Part shown: in pieces, positions 36,651 to 48,794 of the stretch
Position numbering within the stretch: position 1 is the stretch's first letter
How the letters are laid out: the number at the start of each line of letters is the position of its first letter
Source of the DNA: Heritiera littoralis
Taxonomy: Eukaryota; Streptophyta; Magnoliopsida; Malvales; Malvaceae
NCBI GenBank assembly: GCA_031772115.1
Contig: JAPDPK010000112.1
Location: 1,054,001-1,118,000, forward strand
Length of the DNA: 64,000 nt
Direction: 5' to 3'
The notes under the pieces: generated by a model
What the model saw: the letters and a program-made list of their open reading frames with translations, nothing else
The model's database searches: none
What the model was told of the DNA's origin: nothing
Program-made: the position numbers and the translations under genes

Positions 36651-38857
36651 TTTATCTTATCCATGCAATTGCAACCTGTTCTATCCATGCAATGTCATTC
36701 ATGTAAGCTATCTTATTCATGATGCAATTCACTCTATCCATGCAATGTTTTTTTTCGAAAAACATTTCAAGCTCAATTGTGGCAATAACAAGGTTATTCT
36801 TTATCAATCCATCTCATGCATTCTTCTCTTTTATCTGTCCTCTTGTCCTTCTATTTCTTATTTCTTTCCTCATTTTCCTTCTTCCGTTTTTCTTGCCCAA
36901 TGAAACTCTTGCCTTCATGCCCTCTTTATCTTATCTTCTCCCTTGATTCTTCTTTTTACTTTCCTCTCTATCTGGTCACTCATTTGCCCATTAAAATCTT
37001 TACTGAGACCTCATCATTCATTCTTTCTTATTCATTGGTTTTTCTTGATTTCCAATTTCCATTCATTCACAAGTTTCCTTTTCTTTCATTTTCCTAAATA
37101 ATATAGGAGTCTTTCACATATTTTGCCAAGCAAACATTCATTATCACTCCAATTTCAAAATCAATGCAATACAATTTCTCAATCCCTCAAGGTAAAGAAA
37201 TAATAGGTGAAAATGAAAGGAATGGTATTATTCATTATCTGAAAAGATTTAACAAGAAATTGTCAGGCTTAAAAGGAAAGTAGGCTTGAATGAAAAGTGA
37301 GAATTTTTAGGATTAGGTAATAGTATCCAAATAATAACAATTCAAACAATTTTGATCAATGAATACAAAATTCCCTTCAAAAGTCCATCTTGTCTGATCA
37401 TGTTGAGTTCATCAAAATATCCTCTTGCCCCAGTATCATTGACATCCAGTTTTTTGGTATCTAAGCCGCCTTTTCAGGTTTTTAACTTAGATGCACTCCA
37501 TTGATCCAAATCGCCCTTTTTGGGTTTTCGATCTGAATCCTCCTTTCATTTTTTCTTTTTTTCTCTTTTTTTTTCTTCTGTTCTTTTCTGCTTTTTCATT
37601 TTCTTTTCTTTCTTTCTTTTTTATTCATTTCTCTTCATTTTCAACTTCGATGTCCTTGATGAAGCTTCTCTTATCTGTTCTCCATTCTGATTCGTGTCCC
37701 AACATCAAGTATTTCTTCACCTAATTTTAATGTTCAGATGGATCCAAGAGAGTCTTTAGAATCTCACTTCGTCCATCTAGGCGAAATCTTTTAGCTTATC
37801 CTGATCTGCTTCTCCTGATTCCATCCAAAGGATCATCATCTCATTGTGTAAGTATACCTTCATTCAACACATGGTTCTTCAATGCGAGTACTTATATTTG
37901 ATCAAAATGGATTTTTAAGGCACGTAATGTAGGCTAGGTGAGGGTTCACGAAAGAAAGGATAATATAGGCCCAAAATAAGTGTTTCAGGGTTCATCAAAC
38001 CAAGAATCATTTTTCATGAATCATTTAGGCATTTTAACTTTTGCCCCATTCTAATTTGCTTTCTCTCTCCTTTTTTATTCAAATGTGACTAGGGTTTTCA
38101 CTTTCTTGATTCAAACCCTCTTTCCTTCTTCATTCTCTTTTTCTTTTTTGTTCTCTTTTTTTTTTTCACAAAAGGGTTTTTTTTTTTTTGCCCCACTGAT
38201 CTTTCATCTTCTATTATCTTTGCCCCCCAGTGTGGAGGGTGATTCTTGGTAGGTTATATAAAAAAGAATATAATAGGCTCAAAAGGGGTAATCAATGAAT
38301 AATTTTACTCACGCTTGAAAGGTAGTGAAAGAAGGCCATTTCTCATCTCAATACAAGTACTCACATTAAAGGTCATCTATTGAACAAAGGCAAACTCATT
38401 AGAATTTCAGGTAGAGATTCACCTTTAATCGTAACATTCTATAGGTGAAGATTTTAGATAAATATCTTACATTCTCTTCTTGCTTGAACAATCTTGGCGA
38501 ACCCATTCAACCAACCAAAGCAACTCTTTTCAGAATTGAATTTTATACTCATTGCCATCATCATTATCATTTTCATTATTTGGATACTTTTAAGCTTGGT
38601 AACAAAGTAGAGAATATGGGTAGTGGTGTTTTGCATTAAAGAACAAGATTGGAATGAGGAATTAAGAAATATGCATCACAGTAATCCTTTATTGAAAATG
38701 AAAACAAATGAAAACTGGCCCAATACATAAAAGAAACTCTTAATGCCTTTTGGGCTTAGGCACTCCTATATTACCTAAGAAATTGAAATATCCTAAGATG
38801 AATGAAATTAGAAACAAAGAAACAACCATAATCTTCAAGTTAGTGAATCAATCAATA
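36651..38857. other. Non-coding internal region of the TAT-type element
   Basis: About 2.2 kb downstream of gag on the element strand with no protease, RT or integrase motif in any frame. It has long polypyrimidine runs on the plus strand (37545-37650 and 38090-38205). This is the place where pol would be in an autonomous relative. Confidence 0.8.
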
Positions 38858-40333
38858 TCATCCACTTTCTTCTATAGCATTAACCGCTACCCCTTGTGTG
38901 ATCTGCAGAGAATTATCCTTCATATTTGGGTTATTCTTTGCCTCAAAACTCAAAATTCCAGTGTTGACAAGTGCTTGGACTTTCCTCTTCAAGCCCATAC
39001 AATTCTCAATAGAGTGACCAACATTGTCATTATGATAAGCACACTTTGCGTTAGGATCATACCACTTTGGGTAGGGAGGCTTCAAGGGTTCTACATAAAC
39101 AGGGGCAATAAGGTGACCCCTTACCAACTGTGGGAACAACTCTGTGTATGTCATTGGTATAGGATCTATTGTGACATTTCGACTAGCTCGAGTATTCTTT
39201 TGGTCATTAGGTGAATAAGTGGGGTCTTGTGAATGAGAAATGGGTTGGTAAGCATTCTGATGATAAGTTTGTGGGTGTGGTTGAGAATAAGTGTAATTCA
39301 CTGAAGGTGAATAAGAGGTATAGGAGCGACGTGAGTTATTGGAGACAGCTTGTGCATCTTCTTCCTTCTTCTTTGAAAACCCATTCCTCTTGCTATCATT
39401 CGTAGATACTTCAATCTTACCACTCTTAAAGGCATTTTCAATAGCTTCGCCTGTCAACACCATGTCTGCAAAATTCTTGGTCACACTGCTAAGCATACGC
39501 TCATAGTAAGGAGCCTTGAGAGTATTCAAAAAGAACATGGTAATTTCCTTCTCAGTCAAAGGAGGTTGAACTAGTGATGCCACGTCTCTCCATCGTTGGG
39601 CATATTCTTTGAAGCTCTCATCTTTCTTCTTTTCCATACCTTGGAGAGACAAGCGATCAGGGGCTACATCAGACACATGTTTGTATTGAGCTATAAAAGC
39701 CCTTGCCAATTCCGACCAAGAGGAAACTTTGCTCCTTTCCAATTGGTTGTACCACTTAGCAGCTGACCCAGTCAAACTGTCTTGAAAAACATGAATTAAT
39801 AGCTTGTCATCCCATGCATACGCCGCCATCTTTCTACAGTACATGGTGAGATGATCCTTTGGGCACGATGTTCCACTGAATTTTTCAAATTCGGGCACCT
39901 TGAACTTTGGTGGAAGGGCAACACCCGGTACCAAACACAACCTTTCAGCATCAATGGGTCCAAAATAGTCAACTCCTTCCATGGCACTTAGTCTTTCCTC
40001 TATCAAGCTCAGCTGGGCTTTAGTACCACTATATTCTTCCTTATGCTTCAACTTTTCTAGCTCTGTGGGATCATCTAAATTTGGCACCTCCACTGGGTTT
40101 TGAACTTGTATCTGTGGAGGTGTTGGAGCTTTGACAGTACTTCCTTCAGGAACAAAAATGGGGTTGTCTTGCATGCTTTGTTGAGGTTCTTGGATAGACT
40201 CCTCCTGATTACCCATCTTCTCCTTTCCTTTAATCATGGCTTTTAGCAAATGGGTAATTTCGCTCAATTGCCCCTTTATCTCCGCATTTTCCCTTTCCAA
40301 CTTCTCTATCCTGTTATTTTGATCTTCTTCCAT
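38858..40333 (-). CDS. GAG protein of the TAT-type element
   Basis: One uninterrupted frame of 491 residues, start at complement 40331-40333. Residues 1-40 form an acidic/basic helix likely to coil (KLERENAEIKGQLSEITHLL). Residues about 145-290 are a retrotransposon gag domain, with FSGTSCPKDHL, AAKWYNQLER and DESFKEYAQRWRDVASLVQP. A low-complexity Ser/Tyr/Pro stretch follows (about 335-380), then a zinc-knuckle-like Cys431-His434-His440-Cys445 (CX2HX5HX4C) with GHSIENC, the form common in TAT-lineage GAG. GAG assembles the virus-like particle around element RNA. Because the element has no pol, reverse transcription and integration must have been supplied by an autonomous partner. No premature stops or frameshifts were seen. 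Confidence 0.94.
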   Translation of the reverse strand: MEEDQNNRIEKLERENAEIKGQLSEITHLLKAMIKGKEKMGNQEESIQEPQQSMQDNPIFVPEGSTVKAPTPPQIQVQNPVEVPNLDDPTELEKLKHKEEYSGTKAQLSLIEERLSAMEGVDYFGPIDAERLCLVPGVALPPKFKVPEFEKFSGTSCPKDHLTMYCRKMAAYAWDDKLLIHVFQDSLTGSAAKWYNQLERSKVSSWSELARAFIAQYKHVSDVAPDRLSLQGMEKKKDESFKEYAQRWRDVASLVQPPLTEKEITMFFLNTLKAPYYERMLSSVTKNFADMVLTGEAIENAFKSGKIEVSTNDSKRNGFSKKKEEDAQAVSNNSRRSYTSYSPSVNYTYSQPHPQTYHQNAYQPISHSQDPTYSPNDQKNTRASRNVTIDPIPMTYTELFPQLVRGHLIAPVYVEPLKPPYPKWYDPNAKCAYHNDNVGHSIENCMGLKRKVQALVNTGILSFEAKNNPNMKDNSLQITQGVAVNAIEESG

Positions 40334-41193
40334 TATACGAGCTTGATACCTTGTGTGGTATTTATGGAGGGTGGACCGTCTAGTAGATTCAATTTTGACA
40401 CCTTGAATGCCACAATTAAGTTGAAATTATTTTCAATGTGATGATATGTTTATGCACAAAATGAATGCACATGGAATGCACTTAGGTTTAACAATCTCTT
40501 CTAACAATCAAGAGCATGTTCATACTCATGATAAGACAAATGCAAACTTACGTGAATGATATGTTATGTGATGCAAAATCAAACACAACTATGCATGACT
40601 CAATGATACAGACAAACTCTTTTTTTTGTTTTTTTTTTGAAAATGGAAGAAAGAAAAACTACATTTTTTGATTTTTTTTTGTTGAAAAACAATGTAAAAA
40701 GGAGGAAGTAAAACTTATTCCTTCATGTGTCCTATCTTGGGTTTGAGTCTACATTTCAATCTAGTATGGTTCCACCTTAAGGCTAAGCCTTATGTTTCAT
40801 TACATGCTGGGTTTGGGTAATTCAAGGTCTACAGGTTCCCAAATTGTTCCTCACTGTCGTCCACACAAGACTAGTAAGGCACCCAATCCTCACCCATCAC
40901 AGGCTACAAACGGAAAGGTTCAATTTGAGTGGAAGTATTTCGCTAGCCATTGCGGAGGTTACCACCTCACGAGAGCGTAGTTACTATACTTCCTCCTAAA
41001 AAGGACGGAGCCCGGGTAGAAGGCTCATGCATGCTCATGCAAGTGATGTGTGTGTGTGAAGGGACAAGACTCCATTTTAAATGCCCCTCAATAAAGATAG
41101 CATAACAAGCAATATATACAGCATAGCAAAAAACCATTTAATCAAAAACTCAAGATAATCACAAAATTTTCTATTGGCCTGACTCTCTAAAAG
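40334..41193 (-). other. Leader region between primer site and gag
   Basis: About 860 bp on the element strand between the tRNA-Arg primer site and the gag start. It holds no coding signal and has A/T runs near 40620-40680. It likely contains packaging and leader functions by position only. Confidence 0.6.
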
Positions 41194-41214
41194 TCCCCAG
41201 TGGAGTCGCCAATC

Positions 41215-43568
41215 TGTCATAACGTCTAGGTCCGTGAACCTAACCGCTAGACTTTAAAATTCTAGGAGTCGCCACCAATCATTCAAACCTAAGGTGTGAT
41301 TGGTCACCTATTCTTGTCTAAAGATAGGCATGGTCTACGTTCAAAGAATCTAGGGTTCGGGAGTACGGTTACGTGTGGGGAAGGATTAGCACCCCCACAA
41401 CGCCCATCCCAAGATGGTACCAACTAATTTTGTGATATCTTTAGTAATTTTTAACTAAATGGTCTTTAATCTTGTCAAATTCAAATATTTAAATATTGGA
41501 CAATTTCTAAGAAACTCTCCATCATGCTGGCGGAATTCCTTAAATTTCATCCTCACCTCAAGAGTATCCAAGAAATCCCATTCGTCTTTCTCGGAGAGGC
41601 TCCGTCGTCGGATTTGTTAAATCGTTTATGAAATATCTTAATTTTGTTTTCCATCTTTTGTTCTTATTTTTATCTTCTTTTCCTTTTTAATTATCCTTTA
41701 TTTTTTATTATTTTTTATTTTATTTTTTATCTTTATTTTAATATTATTTATCTTTTGAAAATAAATGTCGATTATTCTTCTTGAAAATTTTCTTTAAATC
41801 TTCCATCATGCTGGCAAAATTCAAAGAAAACATCTCACCTAAGAATTTTAAAATGTCAGCCATTCGTGACACCTTATAATTCCATCATCGGGATAACCTC
41901 CACTTATTCTCAATTTATTATTATTGTACTTTTAATTTTTTAATCATTATTCCCTAATTTCTTATTAATATTTATTTTTATTTTATTTTAAATAGAGATT
42001 GATTATTAATATATTTATATTTTTTAGAAATAATATCGATTATTAATATTGAACACTTATATTAAATCTTCCATCATGCTGGCAAAATTTAAGGTAAATA
42101 TCCTCACCTAGGAATTTCCAAAATGGCAACCATTCGTGACACTCGGAATTCCATCATCGGAATAATTTTTTTATTTTATTAAGTAGTTATAATTTTATAA
42201 TAATTAAATATCTTACATATATATATTAATATTGAACATCTTCCATGAATTTTCCATCATTCTGGCGAAACCCATAGAAAACATCCTCACCTAGAAAATC
42301 TGAAATGTCAACCATTCGTGACACCTCAGAATTCCATCATCGGAATAATCTAGCTTATCTCCACATTTCGTGATTTTATTATTTTACTAATATTATATGC
42401 TAATCAATTTAAGTATACAAATTATTATTTTTCTTTATTATTATCCAATTAAACGTTAGTACTATCATGAACTTACCAAATTATTAGATTTATTAAATTA
42501 TTGAATTAATTAACAAATTATTATTAATATTATTTAACATTGTTAAAACAAATATTAGCCATTATCACAATGAATGTTTATGTACAAATTATTACCACAT
42601 TATTTGTATGTTAAATTATCAATTATTAATTTATTTATTATATAAACAATTAATACCCAATTATATATATACTAACAATTATGCACTACCCACTAAACAT
42701 TAATCAAACGTTTTTTACTTACCTGTAAAGAGGCAAAAACCAAGCTTTCCTTTTGTATTTCCAAGCTATAGCTCACGTGTGTAGTAGGAATGATGAGGGA
42801 CAGGGCCGATGTGGAGTTGAGGACGTTGAGCAGAAATGAAGGAAGGAGTTCAAGGAGCTATGCGACAGTGATGATGATGCCAAAACAGGGGCATGCGCGA
42901 AGAGTAGAAGCAAAATCCGGCTTGTGTTCTAGCTGTGGCGTGAAACGATGTCAGGCGGCAATCCAGAGGCGAGCGTAGATGGCCGACAGTGTTGGGCGAA
43001 CGGTCGACGACAATAAAGCTAGTGATGATACGAACAGCAGCAAGTCTTGATCGGTGCAAGGGCTAGTGCAGTTGGCTGATGATGCTTGGTTTAGTGATGG
43101 AAACAAAGTAGGAATTTCTGGCAAGGTTGAGTGCTTGATTCTGTATTTTGTTTGTGTGTGTTCAATTATGAGCCTTGATCCCTTTTTATAGTCCAAAATT
43201 AGCTAGAGTCCTAATACAACTATATTTATTCTAATAATTATCTCCTATCTTTAATACTTTATCTATTTAATTTCTATATTAATCCTAATCCAACTCTATA
43301 ATCTAAATAATTATCCTAAAACTCAATTATCCTAATTATCCTATACTAAAATTAATTTTATTTTCTTTTCTTATCTCTCTCTTTTTTTTTTTATTCCTAA
43401 ATCCTATTTTAATTGTAATTTCCTAATTAATGTTAATTCTAAATCTAAAAATTCTAATTTTAATTTTAGCCTAATTCTAAATTGTTAAATTATTTAAAAT
43501 ACAAATGTCACCCAACTCAATTAATTATTTATACAAATTAAGACCCCGGACAAAATAGGGTGTCTACA
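41215..43568 (-). repeat. 5' LTR of the TAT-type element
   Basis: Drives minus-strand transcription. A TATA box CTATAAAAAGG lies at plus 43181-43191, about 380 bp from the outer end, fitting a U3 promoter. It opens TGTAGACACCC on the element strand, the usual start of TAT-lineage LTRs. Confidence 0.95.
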
Positions 43569-43573
43569 GTATC

Positions 43574-43690
43574 CATATACCTTAACTTTTCAACTTTTCT
43601 CAGGAGTAATCTATTTTCACGTAAAACTAAGAAGTGATGTGGTCCAATAAGATGAGGAATGTTGAAATGTGATTGCCACTAGTATTCTTC
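43574..43690. mobile_element. Right half of the split Mutator-type MITE
   Basis: Matches inverted the left half at 33459-33594 and, directly, the right arm of the intact copy at 50601-50865 (both share TTTACGT(A/G)AAA and AAGTGATGTG). TATCACACT follows it, compared with GATCACAGT before the left half. Confidence 0.85.
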
Positions 43691-43699
43691 TATCACACT

Positions 43700-44280
43700 T
43701 TGGAAAAGTGTAATGAAAGGCTCAAGGGGAGTGAGGGCAAACTTTCTCTTGCCATTTTCAGAAGATAATGACAGAATTAAATTGGTAGATATCATAGTAG
43801 GCAGGCGTAATGTAATGGTATGTAATGGTTCAAGACTACGGATGAAGGCAACCTTTTGTTATATGACTAGAGCTCTTGGATTCTCAGTTGTGTCATTTTG
43901 CAAGTTTCCAGGAGTAACTCAAATTTGAGATCCATGTCCATTCTGTCATGTCTTGCAACTTGATATAATGACAACTTTGTGATTTTGTAACTGCCTAAAT
44001 AATAATTTGATTTAATTTCTTACATCAACATGAAATGAGTAGATAAATTTGGAAAAGCAGGAAGGATCAGCTTGGCTTGGTGGAATGCAAGAGGCTTCAA
44101 AATTTCTTCATTGAAGAGCATAAGATTTAATTTCTCGATTAGGCCGAAGCATAATGTTTAATTGATTTGGGTCTTCTCGCAAAATGAAAAGGGAAAACAA
44201 AGTCTTTCCCTATATTACAACTCTTCCAAGGCTGCCGAAGGGTCTAAACCTTTAGTCGTCTAGCTGATTTCTCTACATTT
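43700..44280 (+). other. Intergenic DNA with possible LINE ORF2 scrap
   Basis: Mostly unremarkable. The plus-strand reading around 44065-44150 gives LAWWNARGFK, which resembles the start of a plant L1 ORF2 endonuclease domain, followed by a stop at about 44158. No other LINE sequence adjoins it, so the match may be chance. Confidence 0.3.
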
Positions 44281-47200
44281 TCATGGCTGCGGCTTCCATG
44301 AAGCTGAGATGTCTCCCACGGCTTCCCCAACTGTGAGATAGAATGCATTCATTCCAAAGGACTCCAAGATTTTGGACTGATGCAGCTTCTCTATCACACT
44401 TCCCACTGGGTTTACCAATACAAGCTACATTGGAAGAAAACCATATCAGCAAAAGGTTAGCTTCAGGGTTAAAAAGAATGTGTGATCAAACACTGACAAT
44501 CATTACCTGGAGTGATCTTTTGTCCAGCATTTTTCTCAGCTCGCATACCATGTCGATGCCACTTGTGTCTATAGCTGTGACAGCTGACAATACAGCAAGA
44601 CTGTTAGCCAAATGCTCAAGGAAATTCTTGAAGTAATATATCAAAGGGTTTTTGGAGAAACTTACCAGTCATGTCAATGATTATGCATTTCAAAGTGCTT
44701 TCCCGGTTTGCTTTAATCCATTCTTCCTCCTCTCGAATCCACCTTAATATCCTATAACAAAGATATTCCTTCAGTCAGTCAGATGCTCTGCTGTAATCGG
44801 CCTATCATTGACAAGATGAAAAGGAGGCAGCAGTGCAGTTACCTTTCTTGTAGATAAGTTGAATTTGCGAAGTAGATTGGAGATTCAATGGCCAGTATAA
44901 GAAACGAAGGGACCCTTGAAGCTTCTCTGTATCGGTTGAGGCTTTGGTATATCTGTGTTCTCGGAATATTCCCCAAGACCAAGGTGTTTGGCCTGGTGAC
45001 ATGCAAAAGAATCTTGAATACAGAGACTCCAACCTGCATTTTCAGGCGAATTCATTAGAATTCAGATATTGAAGTAGAAGACGGGATGAGAGCAGTCAGT
45101 TCAAAGTTGAATGCTTACTGCAATGACAAGTCCCAGAGGAACAGAAATGAAAAGAACTCCAAAGAAGGAAGAAAGACAAGCCAAGAAATCAAGTTTGTCA
45201 ACTTTCCACAACTTGTATACCGCCAGATAATCAATAAGTCCTATCACTGCTGTTATGATGATGGCTCCTAAGATGACATTAGGGGTGTAGTAAAACAATG
45301 GCATGAGAAACAGCAGAGTCACAAACACAGCTGTAGCTAGTACTATGTTAGAGACTGCTGTTTCTGCTCCAGCATTGTAATTCACTGCCGATCGGGAAAA
45401 TGATCCTGAAAGACATGTAGAAGAGAATAGTTTTAGATGCCAAGTACCACTTTGCCATGAAGTTATGGCAAGTCAAATGTGAAAGAATCATCACCTGTCG
45501 TAACAAAACATGAAGTACAAGAACCAGCCATGTTCATGACACCGATGGCCATCATTTCTTTGTTTCCATCAACTTGGTAGTTTCTTATAGAAGCAAATGT
45601 CCTTCCCACTGCAATTCCTTCCTACAAACCATTATAAAACTTGAATCATGCGGAAATTTTATATCGAGAATGAGGATGCACTGTCATCCATTTGATTATA
45701 ATGTTTGGAATAGAATGTCTATGTTGTCCAATAATGTGTGGTAAAAACAAGGATTTCAGCTTTCAACTAATATATCAATGACAGTGCTGGATAAGCAAAA
45801 GCTTACAGTAAGGGAAAGAATCCCAGTAACAAGGCCAGTCTTGATAGCTAACGCCAGATGTTGGCCATTAAAGTCTAGCATGTTCAATGAAGGTGGATTC
45901 AAACCCTTTGGCAAGTGGCCAATCTGTGAAAGTTAAAAGGAAAGACATAACTTAGATTTGAGAGAATTTTTCACAATATCTTTATTTACTTGAAAGTAGA
46001 ATATAGTCTCAATTCTTACAATTGAGATTCCATGAGCTTTTGATTTCAAGCAGAAGACAATAAGCGTTGAGAGAATAATTGATGTTAATGGGGCGGCTGC
46101 CGATACCCAGAAAAGCTTTGGTTTCCTCACGCTCTGCATCAAAATTTTCCAAGATCAAAATTTTGAGAACTAAGCTAGAATCTGCACATATCATTATGCT
46201 GGTGAAATAGGGATGCTTACAATATGCCTTGCTGTCAACAGAAACAACAGGAAACTGAATCCCATTACCATAGTTTGCCAGGACCACTGCAGATGAATTT
46301 AACCCATGTTACCATTGGAACATTTTGTTCAAAATTAATTCATAAAAGTAGAATATATATCTCTTTCTACATGAAGCATGTAAGCATTAATTAAGCCAAG
46401 TAAAATGAACAGAAAGTATCCAGAATCCATCAAAGGCATCTGCCTTCTAGTAACTAATTCAGTGGTTGAGTTTGTTATATTAAATCAAAGCAGTTGATTG
46501 TCATTTTGTAAAGCTCATCCTAAGCAATGATTATAGAAGCATTTGCAAAGTGCACTTTTCTGACAATAATCACCAGATGCTTGGCCAAAAAGCAAGAAGA
46601 GCACTTCCAAGATGCTGCTAGCTAATTATATAAAGAAAAAGAAACTCTACACTGCTTTCCCTTGGCTGAAGCCACTTACCTCTGTTCTGTGGTTAAATAC
46701 AGAGGCCATGACAGGAATGAATTGCATCTTGGTAGTGAAATGAACAATTCCAAGCAACCCCTTCAGCTGCTGTAGTGACACAATGACTGCTGCACCAGCC
46801 ATGAATCCAACAAGGGTTGCCTTTGACAGAAAATCAATCACGAAGCCTAACCTGTAAAACAATAAACCAGAATCAATTTAATTACTAATAGATAATTAAG
46901 TGGCTTTTAGTTGTAGTCCAATATGTTCAGGAATTCTTCCGATTTCCTGAAAATGGTGTATAAGTTTAGGAACGCCCTCCTTTTAAAGGGGATTAAGACA
47001 GAATCAATATGCAGATCAGACTTCTTTCCACAGAATTGCATTGTGAAAACAGTTGTTTTCAGTAATCTTAAGGTTATCACTATTAATTAATTGTCAAGGA
47101 AAATGAGCAAAACCATATAAACTCGTCCACTTAACAATCAAACTTTATCATTTTGATTTTAGAAAGTTAAAAAAGATACCTTAACAGGCCCAAAGATGCC

Positions 47201-48339
47201 TGAAATAAACCAGCAAAGAAGGTAGCAGTGAAAGCTAATTGAAGGTAGAGAATTGGCTCTTCAACAGGGGAAACACTTTCACTTAGCATTGTGCCCATGA
47301 CTAAGGATGCAATGGACACAGGACCAACAGCAAGATGTCTAGAACTCCCCAGGATAGAATAAATCAATGGGGGAACAAAGCTTGAATCTGCATGAATTGA
47401 TGGAAATTCATATTGATAAAAGTTCATTTATTTGCGGTTATCCATTATTGCATTCAATCAGGAGAAGAGTAGTTTTGGTTTTGATACTAACATAATCCAA
47501 CAATAGGTGGCAAATTTGCAAGCTTTGCATAACTGATTCCCTGCAGTCCAAAACAAAATAGATTACTGGCTTTTTCATTGTAAAAAAGAATTGAATGTTA
47601 ATTTGATCTAAAACAAGATTTATTTAATCCAACGACCCAGTAAATATCATGTCTCATGACCAAAAATCGTAACCATGTGATTAGATTCATATGAGGACTG
47701 ACCATTGAAAACACAAAGCATCTTTAGATAAGTTCAGAACCAACATAATTTTTTATATAGAATATGACAACAATATAAACTACAAAAAACAAAAACCCAT
47801 TTCACAAAAGCCACATTTGTTCACTGATAAACTTTTAAAAATTAGCCACTCTAATCATCTGAAGGAAAATGGAATATATTGAGAAACTTGTCCACTAATT
47901 TCCATTAGTAGACAGAACCCAATGAACAACCATGAGAGAGAGAAAGAAAGATAGTTTCTATTGTGCTTTTGTGTTCATGTATTACCTGTGGGATTGCAAG
48001 GCTAGCAATGGTGAGACCAGAGATGATATCAGACCTAAACAGACTGAGACTATACTCAGGACCCCACTGGAATATTGGGAACAAAAACTGAAGTCCCAAA
48101 ACCAGTTTCTTACACCATGTTTGCTTCTTGAATCTGTGGAGAGGATCATCGGGGAAAAATATCTCAGAAAGCCTGTGCTTTAGCTTTTGGAAAGTGGTTT
48201 TCTTTGGTGGCAGGCAAACATTGTGTATCTCCATTGGCTCTGCTCCTGGCATTGGTATCTCTGTTAAAACCTTCAGAGTTGCTGCACTTCCACTCTTATG
48301 GGCAGAGAAATCTTCAACCCTGTTAGAGTTTACACCCAT
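44281..48339 (-). CDS. SULTR3;3-like sulfate/anion transporter
   Basis: Thirteen exons, in gene order: 48339-47986, 47540-47492, 47387-47180, 46851-46680, 46286-46221, 46133-46020, 45923-45807, 45621-45495, 45405-45119, 45033-44843, 44751-44666, 44583-44507, 44424-44281. They join in frame at GT-AG sites to give 663 residues, normal for SULTR. An N-terminal cytosolic part with FFPDDPLHRF leads to a SLC26-type membrane core with SLAIPQGISYAKLANLPP, GLYSSFVPPLIY, VGRTFAS and NKEMMAIG. The C-terminal STAS domain (about 510-655) has AIDTSGIDM. Motifs fit group 3, closest to SULTR3;3 by recall. Group 3 members move sulfate, phosphate or related anions at various membranes; the substrate here is unknown. 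No defect was found. Confidence 0.95.
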
Positions 48340-48440
48340 TGCTTTTCCTTTTGTTATAGCAAAGTCTAAAAGAAATCTTTTTGATGAAGATCAAAGTTGT
48401 CTTTGCATTTATGTTTGATGAAGAACAAAATTGGCTTTGA

Positions 48441-48447
48441 ATTTATA
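48441..48447 (-). promoter_or_regulatory. Putative TATA box of the SULTR3 gene
   Basis: TATAAAT on the minus strand, about 100 bp upstream of the start codon, which would put transcription start near 48410 and give a leader of about 70 bases. Confidence 0.55.
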
Positions 48448-48532
48448 GGACAGAGAAATGGAAGGTATCCGTCAGATGGCAGTTATTTAGCAGTTGTAAT
48501 TGGTATTTTGCTTGAATGGAGGCACTTTATTT

Positions 48533-48747
48533 TTTTTAGTAGTACATTTTCTTTCAAAGTTACAATCACAATCAGCATATTATATTTTATGAACTGGTAA
48601 CTTGATAAATTGATAAATATAAATGATAATAACAAACTGAACAAATAACAAGTAAACTAACTTAAACTTACATTCGATGAGACTCGAACTTGAGACCTTA
48701 AAGTTCCAAGACTTTCTCCTTGCCACTAAGCCAAAGCTTCATTGGCA
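48533..48747 (-). mobile_element. tRNA-derived SINE just upstream of the SULTR3 promoter
   Basis: The minus-strand head has TGGCTTAGTGGCAAGG (A box; plus 48719-48734) and AGTTCGAGTC (B box; plus 48681-48690), with a poly-A tail at the left (plus-strand T run). A 16-bp duplication AATGGAGGCACTTTAT flanks it (48515-48530 and 48748-48763), possibly two T longer. It is of the same family as the SINE at 50310-50548, sharing GCCAATGA at the start and TACTACTAAAAAAA at the end. Confidence 0.9.
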
Positions 48748-48794
48748 AATGGAGGCACTTTATTTGTCATAACCATTTGGGGTTATAAAAAAAA

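Larger units (their letters stand above)
33595..43568 (-). mobile_element. Non-autonomous TAT-type Ty3/gypsy element with GAG only (TR-GAG-like)
   Basis: Complete 9974-bp element with two 2354-bp LTRs (33595-35948, 41215-43568) in which I found no difference, and a perfect duplication GTATC (33590-33594, 43569-43573). On the minus strand the primer site TGGCGACTCCACTGGGGA (plus 41194-41211), three bases from the 5' LTR, matches the 3' end of a tRNA-Arg, as in TAT/Ogre elements. A polypurine tract AAAGAGGGGCAGC (plus 35949-35961) abuts the 3' LTR. The only gene is an intact gag (38858-40333); there is no protease, RT, RNase H or integrase. It matches the idea of TR-GAG elements but is much longer than those I recall. 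Confidence 0.95.

Noticed and set aside
36541..37724. Hydrophobic Phe/Leu/Ser-rich open frames on the plus strand of the TAT element.
   Set aside because: They are translations of polypyrimidine tracts on the strand opposite gag.
43713..43928. A 71-codon open frame next to the TAT element.
   Set aside because: No known domain, no start context and no conserved neighbour; likely chance.
48669..48745. tRNA-like sequence with A and B boxes.
   Set aside because: No full cloverleaf; it is the head of a SINE with target duplications. The same applies to the tRNA-like heads at 10196-10252, 50040-50146 and 50323-50376.
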